Source of the DNA: a virus
Virus record (IMG/VR): IMGVR_UViG_3300020438_000083
Span: 1-42,251 of that record
DNA length: 42,251 bases
Reading direction: 5' to 3' (one strand)
This document shows positions 33,335-42,251 of the stretch, piece after piece. The position numbers and the translations under genes were made by a program. Within the stretch, counting starts at the first letter, position 1. Every line of letters starts with the position of its first letter. Below the pieces are notes generated by a model. The model did no database searches. It was not told the origin of the DNA and worked only from the letters and a program-made list of their open reading frames with translations.

Positions 33335-35095
33335 ATGCCGATATTACCCATGAGAGACTTAGGTAAAGTCGGAGTAATAGCTGATCCGTCTGCGTATGAG
33401 TTACCTCCAAATGCATTTAATCGTGCAAACAACGTGGTTTTTAACAACGGTCATTGCGAAAGAGCACCCATCTTTAAAGAAGTTTTTCCAGCACAAGTAG
33501 CCATTACTGTTGGGACTATTATTTCTCAAACTGAAACAAGTGGCGTTGATACTTTTTATGTCGCAGATAGAGATTACAATGTTTACAAGTGGGTTTATCC
33601 AAACTTTACAGACCTAACAACAGCTAATCAGCAGTACTTAAGTACCACTACGACAAGCACAACAGACGTAACACCAATGACCTCAACAGCTCTTGCTGAT
33701 GTTATTTACATTAACAAAGGTGACAGGCGTCCTATCTACAAGCTGCCAAGCGAAAACTTTTTTCGTGAGCTTTATCCAACAGCAGGTGCTCCAAACAGTC
33801 CTACATCTACCTGGGGATCCTCAAGTGATGTATGGAAATGTCAGTCATTGAGATCTTATGGTGATTTCTTAATAGCACTAAATATGAACGAGGGTGCAGC
33901 CGGAGATTTTGCATCAAGAGTTCGCTGGTGTGATCCTGTTACTTCTGGATCTGCTGCGGTATCTTGGGACGCTTCGGACGCAACAACTTTAGCTGGTTTC
34001 AATGATTTAATACAGATTAATGGTGGCATTGTTGATGGTCTAAGCCTGGGTAATCAGTTTATTATTTACAGCGAAGACCAGGTATGGCTAATGGACTTTG
34101 TTGGCGGCCAGTTTGTGTTTAATTTTAGACGCCTGTTTACTGATGCAGGTTTGTGTAATCACAATTGTGTCGTAGAGGTTGAAGGGAGTCATTACTGTTT
34201 TGGCAAAGATGATATATATGTTCACAACGGAACTCAGAAGCAGAGCATTTGTAACTCTATTGTTAGAGATTTTATATTTAATAACCTAGACTCTGCTAAA
34301 TTTAATTATAATTTTGTTCATCACGACCTACGTTTTAAGAAAATAATGTTTTGTTATTTTTCGAGCGATGAAGATGTTAACTATGATAAAGCAAACTATG
34401 TAAATAAAGCTGCTGTCTACAGTTATTCTGAAAACACCTGGAGCTTTATGGATTTACCTAATTTAACAGCTTCCGGTGTTGGTAATTTATCTGCTGTAAT
34501 CAATTATGATGCAACACAGACAGATGCCTCAGGTTCGTCTGTAGATCCTACTTATGAATCTATTGGCGGAACCTACCAGGATACAGCAGGATCTGTAAAA
34601 AGACATTCTTTGTTTGGTACTAAATCAATTAGAATAGACGCATCTGTTGCAACGTATCCAGTTCCTGCAAATAACACTTACCACGGCCTAACAACCGATT
34701 CTCTTATTTGTTTAGACTCCTTAAAAGACCCGGCAGTTGTAGCACAGTATAAAAGCCAGTTTAATTCTCCGGTTATTTTAGAAAGAACTGGAATCGATAT
34801 GGATAATGCAGGAATGGATTTAAGAACGTATAAATCTATTACTAAACTCTATCCACAAATTGATGTGTTTGACGATTTTGGTACTACTGTCAACATTGCA
34901 ATAGGAGCACATGATTTACCGCACTCTGACCCGGAGTACCCTACTACAGTAGCGTTTAATCCGCTTACAGATTACAAAATAGATGTAAGAGCTGCCGGAA
35001 GATACTTAGCGTATAAAATAACGCTGGATAGTGCTGATAAATATTTTTCATTAACAGGGTTTGATGCCGAGTTTATGGCTCTTGCTAAGAGGTAA
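33335..35095 (+). CDS. Tail nozzle / tubular protein (P22 gp10 or T7 gp12-like role)
   Basis: This 586-residue protein begins MPILPMRDLGKVGVIADPSA and has AFNRANNVVFNNGHCERAP, an opening shared by many podovirus nozzle proteins. A long beta-rich, propeller-like body follows (LGNQFIIYSEDQVWLMDFVG; GKDDIYVHNGTQKQ). These proteins cap the tail below the adaptor and hold DNA until infection. The ribosome site is TTTGAGGATA. The family is inferred from motif style and size. Confidence 0.8.
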   Translation: MPILPMRDLGKVGVIADPSAYELPPNAFNRANNVVFNNGHCERAPIFKEVFPAQVAITVGTIISQTETSGVDTFYVADRDYNVYKWVYPNFTDLTTANQQYLSTTTTSTTDVTPMTSTALADVIYINKGDRRPIYKLPSENFFRELYPTAGAPNSPTSTWGSSSDVWKCQSLRSYGDFLIALNMNEGAAGDFASRVRWCDPVTSGSAAVSWDASDATTLAGFNDLIQINGGIVDGLSLGNQFIIYSEDQVWLMDFVGGQFVFNFRRLFTDAGLCNHNCVVEVEGSHYCFGKDDIYVHNGTQKQSICNSIVRDFIFNNLDSAKFNYNFVHHDLRFKKIMFCYFSSDEDVNYDKANYVNKAAVYSYSENTWSFMDLPNLTASGVGNLSAVINYDATQTDASGSSVDPTYESIGGTYQDTAGSVKRHSLFGTKSIRIDASVATYPVPANNTYHGLTTDSLICLDSLKDPAVVAQYKSQFNSPVILERTGIDMDNAGMDLRTYKSITKLYPQIDVFDDFGTTVNIAIGAHDLPHSDPEYPTTVAFNPLTDYKIDVRAAGRYLAYKITLDSADKYFSLTGFDAEFMALAKR

Positions 35096-35100
35096 TTGCA

Positions 35101-36003
35101 ATGGCAGTAAACCAGAAAACAGACAGCTTGATAACGCAATACGTTAGAGGTTTATACCCACAAAACCCTGACGATTTACACAGGTTTCTACAGAACGAAT
35201 TTCTTAGGATAGATACGTTTGCTAATCAATCTAGCGAAACTGCTATTACTACGGCTGACACTGCTCCGGTTAACCCTAAACGTGGGATGACCAGATTTGC
35301 TGTAAATCCCTGGTATCCTATTGCAAGTATTACAACCGGAGATACCGGGTTAGTAGTTTATGACGGATCTGCCTGGCAGCAAGTAGGCTCTAGCAGCAAC
35401 AGCAGCAGCACGTTAGTTTTTACAAGTAATGCTGAAGCTACTTACAAAGCTAAAGAACACACTTTTGCTCATGGCTTAGGACAGGTTCCTGACCTGGTCC
35501 AGGTAGAATTAATCTGCACGACTGCTGAATTAGATTTTTCAGTAGGTGATATAATTGTAGCAACAGGATCACACGCACACGCATCAGAATCACAAAATAA
35601 TGAGCGTGGTATAAGTGTCATGAAAGACGCTACCAACGTGAGCGTAATGGTTGCAGAGGATGGGATTGGTTTGGTTGTTAAGCCAAGAATGACACCGGCT
35701 GCTATCACGGGTGCATCATCAACCGGTCAGCAGATAACAGTTAATACCTCTAATGGATCTCAATACAACCAGGCAAGAGTTTTGATTGCTGGTTTCCAGG
35801 ATAATACATTAAACGGCGAGTTTACTGTAGATTCTACATCATCAACATCTTTCGTATACACGACATCTGGTTTTAGCAGCGGTAATTTGGGTGGGACAAG
35901 AACAGTCCAGGCTATTGGTAACAGTGCAAAGATAGGCGACACTGATGTTAATGGCGGGCTTTCACATTGGGACATAAAAGTTAAGGCTTTTGTATTTAGC
36001 TAG
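35101..36003 (+). CDS. Virion protein downstream of nozzle, tail-fibre adaptor-like, unknown
   Basis: The product is 300 residues. The N-terminal helical part (VRGLYPQNPDDLHRFLQNEF) precedes beta-rich segments, including GDTGLVVYDGSAWQQVGS, which resembles phage fibre and collar modules. There is a Ser/Asn-rich hinge (SSSNSSSTLVF). It starts five bases after the nozzle stop. It may link fibres to the tail or be a small adhesin. No family is certain. Confidence 0.65.
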   Translation: MAVNQKTDSLITQYVRGLYPQNPDDLHRFLQNEFLRIDTFANQSSETAITTADTAPVNPKRGMTRFAVNPWYPIASITTGDTGLVVYDGSAWQQVGSSSNSSSTLVFTSNAEATYKAKEHTFAHGLGQVPDLVQVELICTTAELDFSVGDIIVATGSHAHASESQNNERGISVMKDATNVSVMVAEDGIGLVVKPRMTPAAITGASSTGQQITVNTSNGSQYNQARVLIAGFQDNTLNGEFTVDSTSSTSFVYTTSGFSSGNLGGTRTVQAIGNSAKIGDTDVNGGLSHWDIKVKAFVFS

Positions 36004-36013
36004 GGAGTTGACA

Positions 36014-36616
36014 GTGGACACGCTTACTAAAGATAACTTCTTGCCTAACTTTACTAATTTTGAAAAACATTTAAAAACAGTAAGTTTTGATGGCGAAGTT
36101 AATCCTGTTGACGGTGTTTTATACCCGGACATATCAACCGATATACCAGGGCGTGTTTTAGATAGCATAAGAGAGTTTATAAATAAGTATTTTGATGTCC
36201 AGGAATATAGTATTCCGTTTATGAGACGAATGACTCATGGTCTGGTTGCTCCGCACCAGGCACACAGCGACAGGGTTATGGGAACTCATTCGGTTATGTT
36301 TTACCTAACAAACCCAAAAGGAAAATCAGGAACAGCTTTGTTAAAACATCGTGTTGAAAGCAGTGTTAAAGATTGTGGGGACGAGAACGCATTAAAATGT
36401 TTTGAAGACACTAATAACTACGAAGCGTGGGAAGAAATTGAAATGATAGCCATGAAGAAAAACCGGCTATGTATTTTTGATGCCGACAGATGGCATCGGG
36501 CAGAACCAGTCAAAGGATACGGTAGCAATAATGAAGACAGTCGTATTGTTTTGACCTGGTTTTTTACCGCAAAAGAGAGAGCATACAATGATAACTACGA
36601 GACTAGCAGGTATTGA
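36014..36616 (+). CDS. 2-oxoglutarate/Fe(II)-dependent oxygenase-like protein
   Basis: The 200-residue product starts at GTG 36014 after AGGGAG, ten bases after the previous stop. It shows the iron facial triad and 2OG-binding Arg in order: His84 and Asp86 (QAHSDRV), distal His161 (DADRWHRAEP) and Arg177 (SRIVLTWFF), in a jelly-roll pattern (HSVMFYLTNP). Such enzymes hydroxylate proteins, nucleic acids or small molecules. It is set among virion genes and overlaps the acetyltransferase by 29 bases. A protein target in the virion or host is inference. Confidence 0.82.
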   Translation: MDTLTKDNFLPNFTNFEKHLKTVSFDGEVNPVDGVLYPDISTDIPGRVLDSIREFINKYFDVQEYSIPFMRRMTHGLVAPHQAHSDRVMGTHSVMFYLTNPKGKSGTALLKHRVESSVKDCGDENALKCFEDTNNYEAWEEIEMIAMKKNRLCIFDADRWHRAEPVKGYGSNNEDSRIVLTWFFTAKERAYNDNYETSRY

Positions 36617-37055
36617 AGACGCAAAGAATGTATTACCATTACTAGAAGAGTTCTTTTTACAGACTAAACACCATATCGATCACGGTGTTCCCTGGATAGA
36701 AGAACAGACTAGCAAAGTATTAGACAACTTAATAAATCATTCTGAATCGGGCGTAATAATAGCCCAAGATAAAGATGGTAAAGTAATTGGAACGACAGCA
36801 GGTCTTAAAACCGATCTATGGTTAGCCCCGTGCAGCTCAGTAGGTGTCGAACTATTCTGGTATGTATATCCAGAGCATAGGAAAACAAGAGCAGGTTATT
36901 TGCTTTTTCAGGCATTAGAAGCCTGGGCAAAAGATGTTGGCTGCGATGCTTTAACAATGGTTGCATTGGACCATTTAGAAGCAGACAAGATTGCAAAGGT
37001 ATACAGAAGAAAAGGTTATGAACCAATCGAACGTGCATATATAAAGAGGTTATAA
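36588..37055 (+). CDS. GNAT-family acetyltransferase
   Basis: The 155-residue product shows the GNAT fold order: an N-terminal strand and helices (TRLAGIEDAKNVLPLLEEF), VIGTTAGLK, then VELFWYVYPEHRKTRAGYLL, the acetyl-CoA-binding loop and helix, and CDALTMVALDHLEADKIAKV with YRRKGYEPIE at the end. It starts inside the oxygenase gene and stops three bases before an ejection-protein gene, so it is expressed with virion parts. GNAT-like genes recur at this position in marine podoviruses. Substrate is unknown. Confidence 0.88.
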   Translation: MITTRLAGIEDAKNVLPLLEEFFLQTKHHIDHGVPWIEEQTSKVLDNLINHSESGVIIAQDKDGKVIGTTAGLKTDLWLAPCSSVGVELFWYVYPEHRKTRAGYLLFQALEAWAKDVGCDALTMVALDHLEADKIAKVYRRKGYEPIERAYIKRL

Positions 37056-37057
37056 AA

Positions 37058-38185
37058 ATGGCGGCAGTAACAGCAACAGTGGCGGCAGCAGGCATAGGAT
37101 ACAAAGCCTCCAAAGACGCTTCAAAGGCAGCAAAAAGAAACACAGATAAAACAATTGCTGCAAACAAAGCTGCATCTGATAAACAGTACGATGCTCAAAT
37201 GGCTGGCTTTAATTTATCAAAGCCTTATTTTAAGGATATATACAGGGACGCACGGACTGCTAGAGATGCAGCATCAAGTGCAGGTCCTTACCAGGGTACG
37301 ACCTATGCAACGATGGACCCAAGAACTCGCCAGGGTTTAGAAACACAGTTTGACGATGCAGTAAACAACCGTAATACAGCAATGGGGATAGCGGATGCTA
37401 CCTCTGGTTTTGCTAACAATGCGGTAGACCTCTACGGTATGGCAGGCCAGGATAATCTAGCTGGTGCAATGGAATACGCTACTGGGGATCGTTATGATAA
37501 TCTAATGCAGGCGGCAATGCGTGATCCTTATAGAAATTTAACAGAAAACACGCTAACCGGGATTGATGCTTCTGCTTCAAGAGCTGGTAACATGAATAGC
37601 TCAAGAGCAGGTATTGCTGATGCTATGGCATTAAGAGATTACCAGGACAGGTCAGCAGATACTGGTGCAGCAATTCAAAGCGATCTTATGAATCAGTACA
37701 TAGACCAGAAAAACAATCAGTTTTCTAACATGACTACTGCTAATAACAATCTTGCTGGCTATTTTGGCGATGCTATGAATATGCAAAGCGGTGCTACAGC
37801 CAACATGATTGGTGCAGGTAATGCGTTCCAGGCAGAAAACCAAGGAGTCTTTACTGACCAAGCTCAGCAATACGAAAATAAGCGGATGGATAATATAAAC
37901 CTAATCGGTGCTCAAGGTAATATTATGAGCGGAGCACCTACTCAGGGAAGTGTATCCAATCTGCAATATCAAAACCCAGGAAACTTATATGATCCTAAAT
38001 CAGCAGGCATAAGCGGTGCTTTGAGCGGAGGCATGGCGGCCTATGATATGATGGGGCGTCCTAATTTATTCGGCGGTAGTCAACCAGCAAACCCGATTAC
38101 ACCTTCAATGTGGAGTAATGCTTATGCCAATAAAAGCACAGTACAGCCGCCTGGTGTTGACCTAAATTTCGTAGGAGCAAGATAA
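37058..38185 (+). CDS. Internal virion (DNA ejection) protein A
   Basis: The 375-residue product has an Ala-rich, mildly hydrophobic N-terminus (VTATVAAAGIGYKASKD) followed by long polar, Ala/Asn/Gln/Gly-rich helical stretches. That composition is seen in small ejection proteins such as P22 gp7 and T7 gp14, which pass into the host envelope. It precedes another ejection protein and the giant one. Ribosome site AGAGGTT. Confidence 0.72.
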   Translation: MAAVTATVAAAGIGYKASKDASKAAKRNTDKTIAANKAASDKQYDAQMAGFNLSKPYFKDIYRDARTARDAASSAGPYQGTTYATMDPRTRQGLETQFDDAVNNRNTAMGIADATSGFANNAVDLYGMAGQDNLAGAMEYATGDRYDNLMQAAMRDPYRNLTENTLTGIDASASRAGNMNSSRAGIADAMALRDYQDRSADTGAAIQSDLMNQYIDQKNNQFSNMTTANNNLAGYFGDAMNMQSGATANMIGAGNAFQAENQGVFTDQAQQYENKRMDNINLIGAQGNIMSGAPTQGSVSNLQYQNPGNLYDPKSAGISGALSGGMAAYDMMGRPNLFGGSQPANPITPSMWSNAYANKSTVQPPGVDLNFVGAR

Positions 38186-38186
38186 A

Positions 38187-39218
38187 ATGACTCCAGACCA
38201 ACAATATCAACAATTACTGCAACAATATAACGGTAATCACCAGCTTGCTAGTTTGGCTATGTCTCAACCTGCAATGGCTCAGTATTTATCTACGCCTCAA
38301 CAAGATCCTAATGTTAGCCCGGAATCTTTACGACAGCAGTTTAACCAGGCACAGGCGTCTGATTCTGGAGTATTAACCCAGCCCGGTAGTCTTCCAGCTA
38401 GTGGTGGTCCAGTAAGCCGTACTATACCGCAGCCTATACTTTCTCAGCCAGGTATGCCAGAGCGTCCAGAGTCTCCTACATACGGCGGCAATGTTGGTCT
38501 TAGTATGTTTCAAAGATCAATGGAAAATGCGGCAAAAGGTGGCCCAGGAATGTATGCAGGGTTAGCCCAGGGTTACAACGAGCATATGGGCAAGCAGTTT
38601 GAAGCTGATATGATTAAGTATAAAGACGAAATGGGCAGATACGACACAGGCGTTAAGAGATATAACGAAGCTGTTAAAAAGCAGAAAGAAAATAAAGAAC
38701 AGCTTGCAAAAGATTTAATTCCGTATCAAGAACAATTAGGTAAGCTCCGAAACGTAAGAGAGCGAATGCAAGTCCAGGGCGGTGGTCTTACAGGTATTGA
38801 TGAGCTTTCTGATTTTAACAGGATAAAAGACAAGTTTGTTGATGAACCGGTAGCAAACCAGAGAAAGTTAACTAGAAGACTTCTTAACGATATTGGTGTT
38901 GACTATACGTTACTTAAGATTGCTCAAACAAAAGGTGCAATCTCTAACAAAGAGATGGACTTATTTATGACTCCAGTTCCTAACATGAACTCCTCTGAGG
39001 GTGAATGGGAGCTATGGCTGAACAAACAGATTCAGGCAATGGAAAGTACCATTATGAACATGGAAAGAATTTCCAGTGGACAGATGCAGCCGATACAGCA
39101 GGACTACAGCTCGCAAATAAACAGTCTACTTGCAGACAATCCTGCCACATCTTCAGATACTCCTGCATCGACTAGCAATGCTATCAAGATAGAAATCAAA
39201 GATGGCAAAGTTCAGTAA
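38187..39218 (+). CDS. Internal virion (DNA ejection) protein B
   Basis: The 343-residue product has a Gln-rich N-terminus (TPDQQYQQLLQQYNG), a Pro/Ser-rich linker and a charged helical centre (YKDEMGRYDTGVKRYNEAV). It has no membrane segment or enzyme motif. It sits between the Ala-rich ejection protein and the giant one, in the order often seen for three-part ejection machinery. Ribosome site TAGGAGCAAG. Confidence 0.7.
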   Translation: MTPDQQYQQLLQQYNGNHQLASLAMSQPAMAQYLSTPQQDPNVSPESLRQQFNQAQASDSGVLTQPGSLPASGGPVSRTIPQPILSQPGMPERPESPTYGGNVGLSMFQRSMENAAKGGPGMYAGLAQGYNEHMGKQFEADMIKYKDEMGRYDTGVKRYNEAVKKQKENKEQLAKDLIPYQEQLGKLRNVRERMQVQGGGLTGIDELSDFNRIKDKFVDEPVANQRKLTRRLLNDIGVDYTLLKIAQTKGAISNKEMDLFMTPVPNMNSSEGEWELWLNKQIQAMESTIMNMERISSGQMQPIQQDYSSQINSLLADNPATSSDTPASTSNAIKIEIKDGKVQ

Positions 39219-39236
39219 TACTTTTAGGATATAACT

Positions 39237-42200
39237 ATGGCTCTTTATCAAATTGGCAAGGGAACTTACGAGTTGCCGGACAACCTTGATCCTGAACAAT
39301 TGAAAAACTATGCCCAACAGGTATACGACAAATATGAAGCTACACGTCAAAGTGATTTTGGCTACGGTATCGATAGAATGCAGCAAGGTATCGGATATGG
39401 TATTGATGCTATAGGCAGAATGACAGGCAGCGAAACTGTTGAACAGTTTGGACGAGACCAGATAAATAGAAATCAACAGCAGATCGAAGAAGGAAGATGG
39501 TCTCCTGATTACGCAGGTAACTTCAGCGATCAAACAGGTATTAAAAATAAGTTTGGCTATGCCTTAGAGCAGCTAACTACTCAAGGACCACGGACAGGAA
39601 CAGCCCTAGTGGGCGGTGCAGCAACCGTTGTAGCAGGTATTTATTCAGTACCAGCAGCAGCTATAGTTGGCGGCGGTACGTTAGCATTAAACTGGGTACA
39701 GTCAACTGGTGAAGCAGCAGAAGAGACTGAAGAAAAGACTGGCGACTACAACGAATGGATAGCAGCCGGAACAGGTACTTTGGTTGCTCTTTTAGATAGA
39801 TTCGGGGCAGGTAAAGTTATACCAAAAGATCAGTTAATGAACATGACTGGCGATCAGCTTGTAAAAGAGTTGACTGAAAAAGGTTTTGGCGAAGCTGCGA
39901 CTGAGGTTGCCAAGAAAATAGGACAATCAGCTAAGTCTGAAATTGGTACTGAGCTGCTCCAGGAAGCTGCCATTGTAGGACAGTCAGCAGCCCAGGGCGG
40001 CGAATATACAACAGGCGAACTTGCCGACCGAGCTATAGACACAGCCGTTCTAGCCGGTACTCAGGGTGGTTTAATACGAGGAGCAGGCGAAGGCGTAAGA
40101 ATTGTTGCAGGCGACTCCCAGCAAACTAAGTTTGACAAAATGGAAACTGCTTTGCAGCCGATTCTAGGCCGTGAACGTGATCCTACAAACCTTGATAGCG
40201 AAGCTGAGTATAGACGTGCTCAGACGATTATGGATGCTATAACAAAAGCAAGAAATGGAGATTCAAAAGCAGCTAACGAAGCTTTGAAATTTATTGATCA
40301 ATCTGCTGCGGATGCATCACTAGCTAATCGACTACAAACAATATCTCAGTCCGGGCCTGTTGAAGGAAAACAAACATCTTATGACTTAAAAGATGTTGAA
40401 ACTCAATCTAAAACAGGTTCTAAAGCTGTTGTTGAGCAAGCACATAAAGATATTGTTGGAGAAATAAAAGCTAGAGAAAAGGTATTATCTAAGCAGTTAA
40501 AAGGCACAAAAGAAGAGCCTAGATTCCAGGTATTAATGGAGCGTATACTTGCAGAAACAGGTATATCTTTATCTAAAAACAAAACTAAAAACTATTTAAC
40601 AAAACAAAACTTTGAAGCTGTTGCTGAGCTTGTAGGTAATACTCAGGAAGGGCAAGAACTGTTAAATTTAATGAGAGAAGCTAACTCTCTATCTAACTTA
40701 TATGGCGAAGGATTGGTCGGAGGTATATCTAAATATACTGACCAGTTTAATCCGCTAGGAATAAATACCGGGTATGACTCCGGTAGAGCTGTAGCCAATA
40801 CAGCCAGGATAATTGGCTCCGTGGCAGCCGGTGCATCTACTATGGGTGCTTCTACAGCAGTCCAGGCTGCAACAGTTGGAGCTGGTAGAGTTTTAGGCAG
40901 AGGTAGCCGAAGCAATGTAGAAAACTTTATTAAAAACAATATAGATGGCAGACCTTTAGAATCTCAAAAGCCTCCAGAAGTCAGGAGTATTGTTGACGAC
41001 CAGGAAAAAGCAAATGCAGACGCACGTTTAGCTGCTGAAGTAAAACAAAGAGAAGCAGAAGAAAACGCAAGACAGAAAGCTGAAGAAGCAGCAACCGAAA
41101 AGGCTGCAATAGAAGCTGAAAACAGACAAAGTGTAAAAGACAACGATCCTCCAGTTCCTACCAGTCCACAAGGTACGCTAGAAGCTGCCACCGGTCTTGA
41201 TAGAACTATGGTTGCTCGTGCATTGCGGATGCTAGAAGGAAAAGGAGCCTCAAAAAGATTACGCCAGGCTATCCAAGAGTATAAAACTTCGGTCGATATT
41301 GGCGGTAAGATAAAAGGCAAGATGCTTAACAATTTAATTCGTAAAGTAAACGGATTAGCTAATCAATATCCAAACGTAATAACCCGGATAGCCCAGCCTG
41401 ACACTGGTGCGTTTCCTAATTACGTCCAGGAACAAGAACGAGTTTCTTACAAAGAAAGTGAAGCATACGCTCGTGGCGTAGAGGCAAACAATAACTTTGC
41501 TAAAGCACTTACAGATGAGCTTGATGCAGATCAATCTATCGAGCCTGTTGTTAAAGCACAGATTGGCCGTGTTCTTCTTGATTTTAGTATGCCATTAAAT
41601 CCTGACCCGGTAACTCGTATAAATCAGATTATGGCTAGTGTGTCAGAAAACATTTCTCCTGCTTTAATCGATAAATACATAACGCCATACGCTGAACGTG
41701 TGATGCGTCAGCAAGGTCAAAAGCCTATTGATAGAGAAGACTCCCGTGTTGTACCTGTACCGTTCGGTAACGAGCGTATGCAGGGTATATTCGGTGTTAA
41801 TGATCCTACTGAAGGCGGCAACTACATTAACCTTGACGATAATAATGCAGATGTTACTGGAACTAGCTACACCGGTGGTACAGTTTCGATTGTAGACGGT
41901 AAACCTGTCCTGGAAACTAATGACATCCCTTCAAATCCTGCTACTAAAGATTTAGGATGGAAAACCAAGGTAAATCTATTTAAGAAAAAAGCTGGATGGT
42001 CTTGGGTAGATACTCCACGAACAGAAGAAACAATTGTATCTACTGAATCTCGTGGCAAGCACCATTATTCTCTTGCAACAGATTTTCAAACGCCAGTTAC
42101 CCTGGAAACATACCCTAAGCAAAAAAGCGAACCTCGCATGAGGCCTTCAACTTATGGTGATGTAATCCTGGGAAATAAAGTAGGGACGATTAGTGTCCGT

Positions 42201-42251
42201 GGCAAGCCCCACCCAGTCTATGACACAGTTACAGTTGTTCCTAAAGACCAG
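39237..42251 (+). CDS. Giant internal virion (ejection) protein, N-terminal part
   Basis: This is the start of the 1,867-residue protein completed at 1-2687. It is open to the window end (1,005 codons). It starts ATG 39237 after TTTAGGATA. A hydrophobic Gly/Ala-rich stretch (about 121-153, GTALVGGAATVVAGIYSVPA) and a second Ala/Gly-rich stretch near 515-560 could enter membranes. An Ala/Glu/Lys coiled coil (REAEENARQKAEEAATEKAA) lies near 600-635. Such polyvalent proteins in marine podoviruses replace T7 gp15/gp16-like ejection proteins. The frame crosses the contig join without a stop. Confidence 0.8.
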   Translation, partial: MALYQIGKGTYELPDNLDPEQLKNYAQQVYDKYEATRQSDFGYGIDRMQQGIGYGIDAIGRMTGSETVEQFGRDQINRNQQQIEEGRWSPDYAGNFSDQTGIKNKFGYALEQLTTQGPRTGTALVGGAATVVAGIYSVPAAAIVGGGTLALNWVQSTGEAAEETEEKTGDYNEWIAAGTGTLVALLDRFGAGKVIPKDQLMNMTGDQLVKELTEKGFGEAATEVAKKIGQSAKSEIGTELLQEAAIVGQSAAQGGEYTTGELADRAIDTAVLAGTQGGLIRGAGEGVRIVAGDSQQTKFDKMETALQPILGRERDPTNLDSEAEYRRAQTIMDAITKARNGDSKAANEALKFIDQSAADASLANRLQTISQSGPVEGKQTSYDLKDVETQSKTGSKAVVEQAHKDIVGEIKAREKVLSKQLKGTKEEPRFQVLMERILAETGISLSKNKTKNYLTKQNFEAVAELVGNTQEGQELLNLMREANSLSNLYGEGLVGGISKYTDQFNPLGINTGYDSGRAVANTARIIGSVAAGASTMGASTAVQAATVGAGRVLGRGSRSNVENFIKNNIDGRPLESQKPPEVRSIVDDQEKANADARLAAEVKQREAEENARQKAEEAATEKAAIEAENRQSVKDNDPPVPTSPQGTLEAATGLDRTMVARALRMLEGKGASKRLRQAIQEYKTSVDIGGKIKGKMLNNLIRKVNGLANQYPNVITRIAQPDTGAFPNYVQEQERVSYKESEAYARGVEANNNFAKALTDELDADQSIEPVVKAQIGRVLLDFSMPLNPDPVTRINQIMASVSENISPALIDKYITPYAERVMRQQGQKPIDREDSRVVPVPFGNERMQGIFGVNDPTEGGNYINLDDNNADVTGTSYTGGTVSIVDGKPVLETNDIPSNPATKDLGWKTKVNLFKKKAGWSWVDTPRTEETIVSTESRGKHHYSLATDFQTPVTLETYPKQKSEPRMRPSTYGDVILGNKVGTISVRGKPHPVYDTVTVVPKDQ
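42154..42251. repeat. Terminal overlap (second copy)
   Basis: This is the right-hand copy of the 98-base overlap with bases 1-98. It carries T at 42230 where the left copy has C at 77. The reading frame that starts at 39237 is open to the last base and continues in phase from base 3 of the window. Confidence 0.9.

Noticed and set aside
34164-34180. CAATTGTGTCG inside the nozzle gene as a fourth promoter copy
   Set aside because: It lacks the ACCC end and is within coding sequence, so it looks like chance.
35990-36013. Oxygenase start upstream at 35990
   Set aside because: It would overlap the previous gene with no ribosome site; GTG 36014 follows AGGGAG.
1-42251. CRISPR arrays, insertion sequences, rRNA genes and classical toxin-antitoxin or restriction systems
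   Set aside because: No regularly spaced long repeats, transposase motifs, rRNA stretches or recognisable defence proteins were seen on either strand.

Overview
The window is a complete or nearly complete genome of a tailed double-stranded DNA phage. It is about 42.15 kb after joining, every convincing gene is on the + strand, and the morphology is probably podovirus-like. The first 98 bases reappear as the last 98 bases (42154-42251) with one mismatch, and one reading frame runs across that join. The contig is therefore best read as a circle, or a circularly permuted genome, opened inside a giant virion gene. Base composition, gene content (single-subunit RNA polymerase, class II ribonucleotide reductase, integrase) and the many unnamed tail genes recall marine podoviruses of alpha- or gammaproteobacteria. 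The host cannot be named from sequence alone.

Layout on the circle: (1) 17.26-19.35 kb, lysogeny and early region: terminator, promoters, an attP-like tRNA-Asn 5' half, a small zinc-ribbon protein, tyrosine integrase and two small unknowns. (2) 19.36-29.85 kb, T7-like transcription and replication module: RNA polymerase, ssDNA-binding protein, endonuclease I, primase-helicase, a DUF1289 zinc-ribbon fragment without a start codon, DNA polymerase, 5'-3' exonuclease, DUF3310 protein and B12-dependent ribonucleotide reductase. (3) 29.85-30.48 kb, a structured non-coding region with a candidate phage promoter, repeats and hairpins. (4) 30.48-42.25 kb and on to 2.69 kb, tail, adhesion and ejection proteins, with a 2OG-Fe(II) oxygenase and a GNAT acetyltransferase among them, ending in a 1,867-residue ejection protein with an HEVAH motif. 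(5) 2.68-10.35 kb, packaging and head: terminase, portal, scaffold, SU10-type capsid, a strong terminator, adaptor. (6) 10.35-14.66 kb, a second tail-fibre cluster. (7) 14.67-17.26 kb, lysis and export cassette: overlapping membrane and secreted proteins, T4-type lysozyme, holin-like protein.

A 14-base motif, AATTGTGTCYACCC, occurs in three intergenic places: before the integrase region, before the RNA polymerase gene, and at the start of the late structural block. It is the best candidate promoter for the phage polymerase. With terminators after the capsid gene and after the lysis cassette, it suggests three transcription units. The attP-like site lies between the integrase promoters and the integrase gene, so integration should cut the integrase off from its promoters.

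The most noteworthy observations are the promoter set, the attP architecture, the startless DUF1289 frame beside a +1 slippery stop (UUU-UAA), the non-coding late leader with iterons and nested hairpins, the oxygenase/acetyltransferase pair inside the virion operon, the chain of overlapping hydrophobic segments in the lysis cassette, and the pairing of a T7-like replication module with a non-T7 head and tail.
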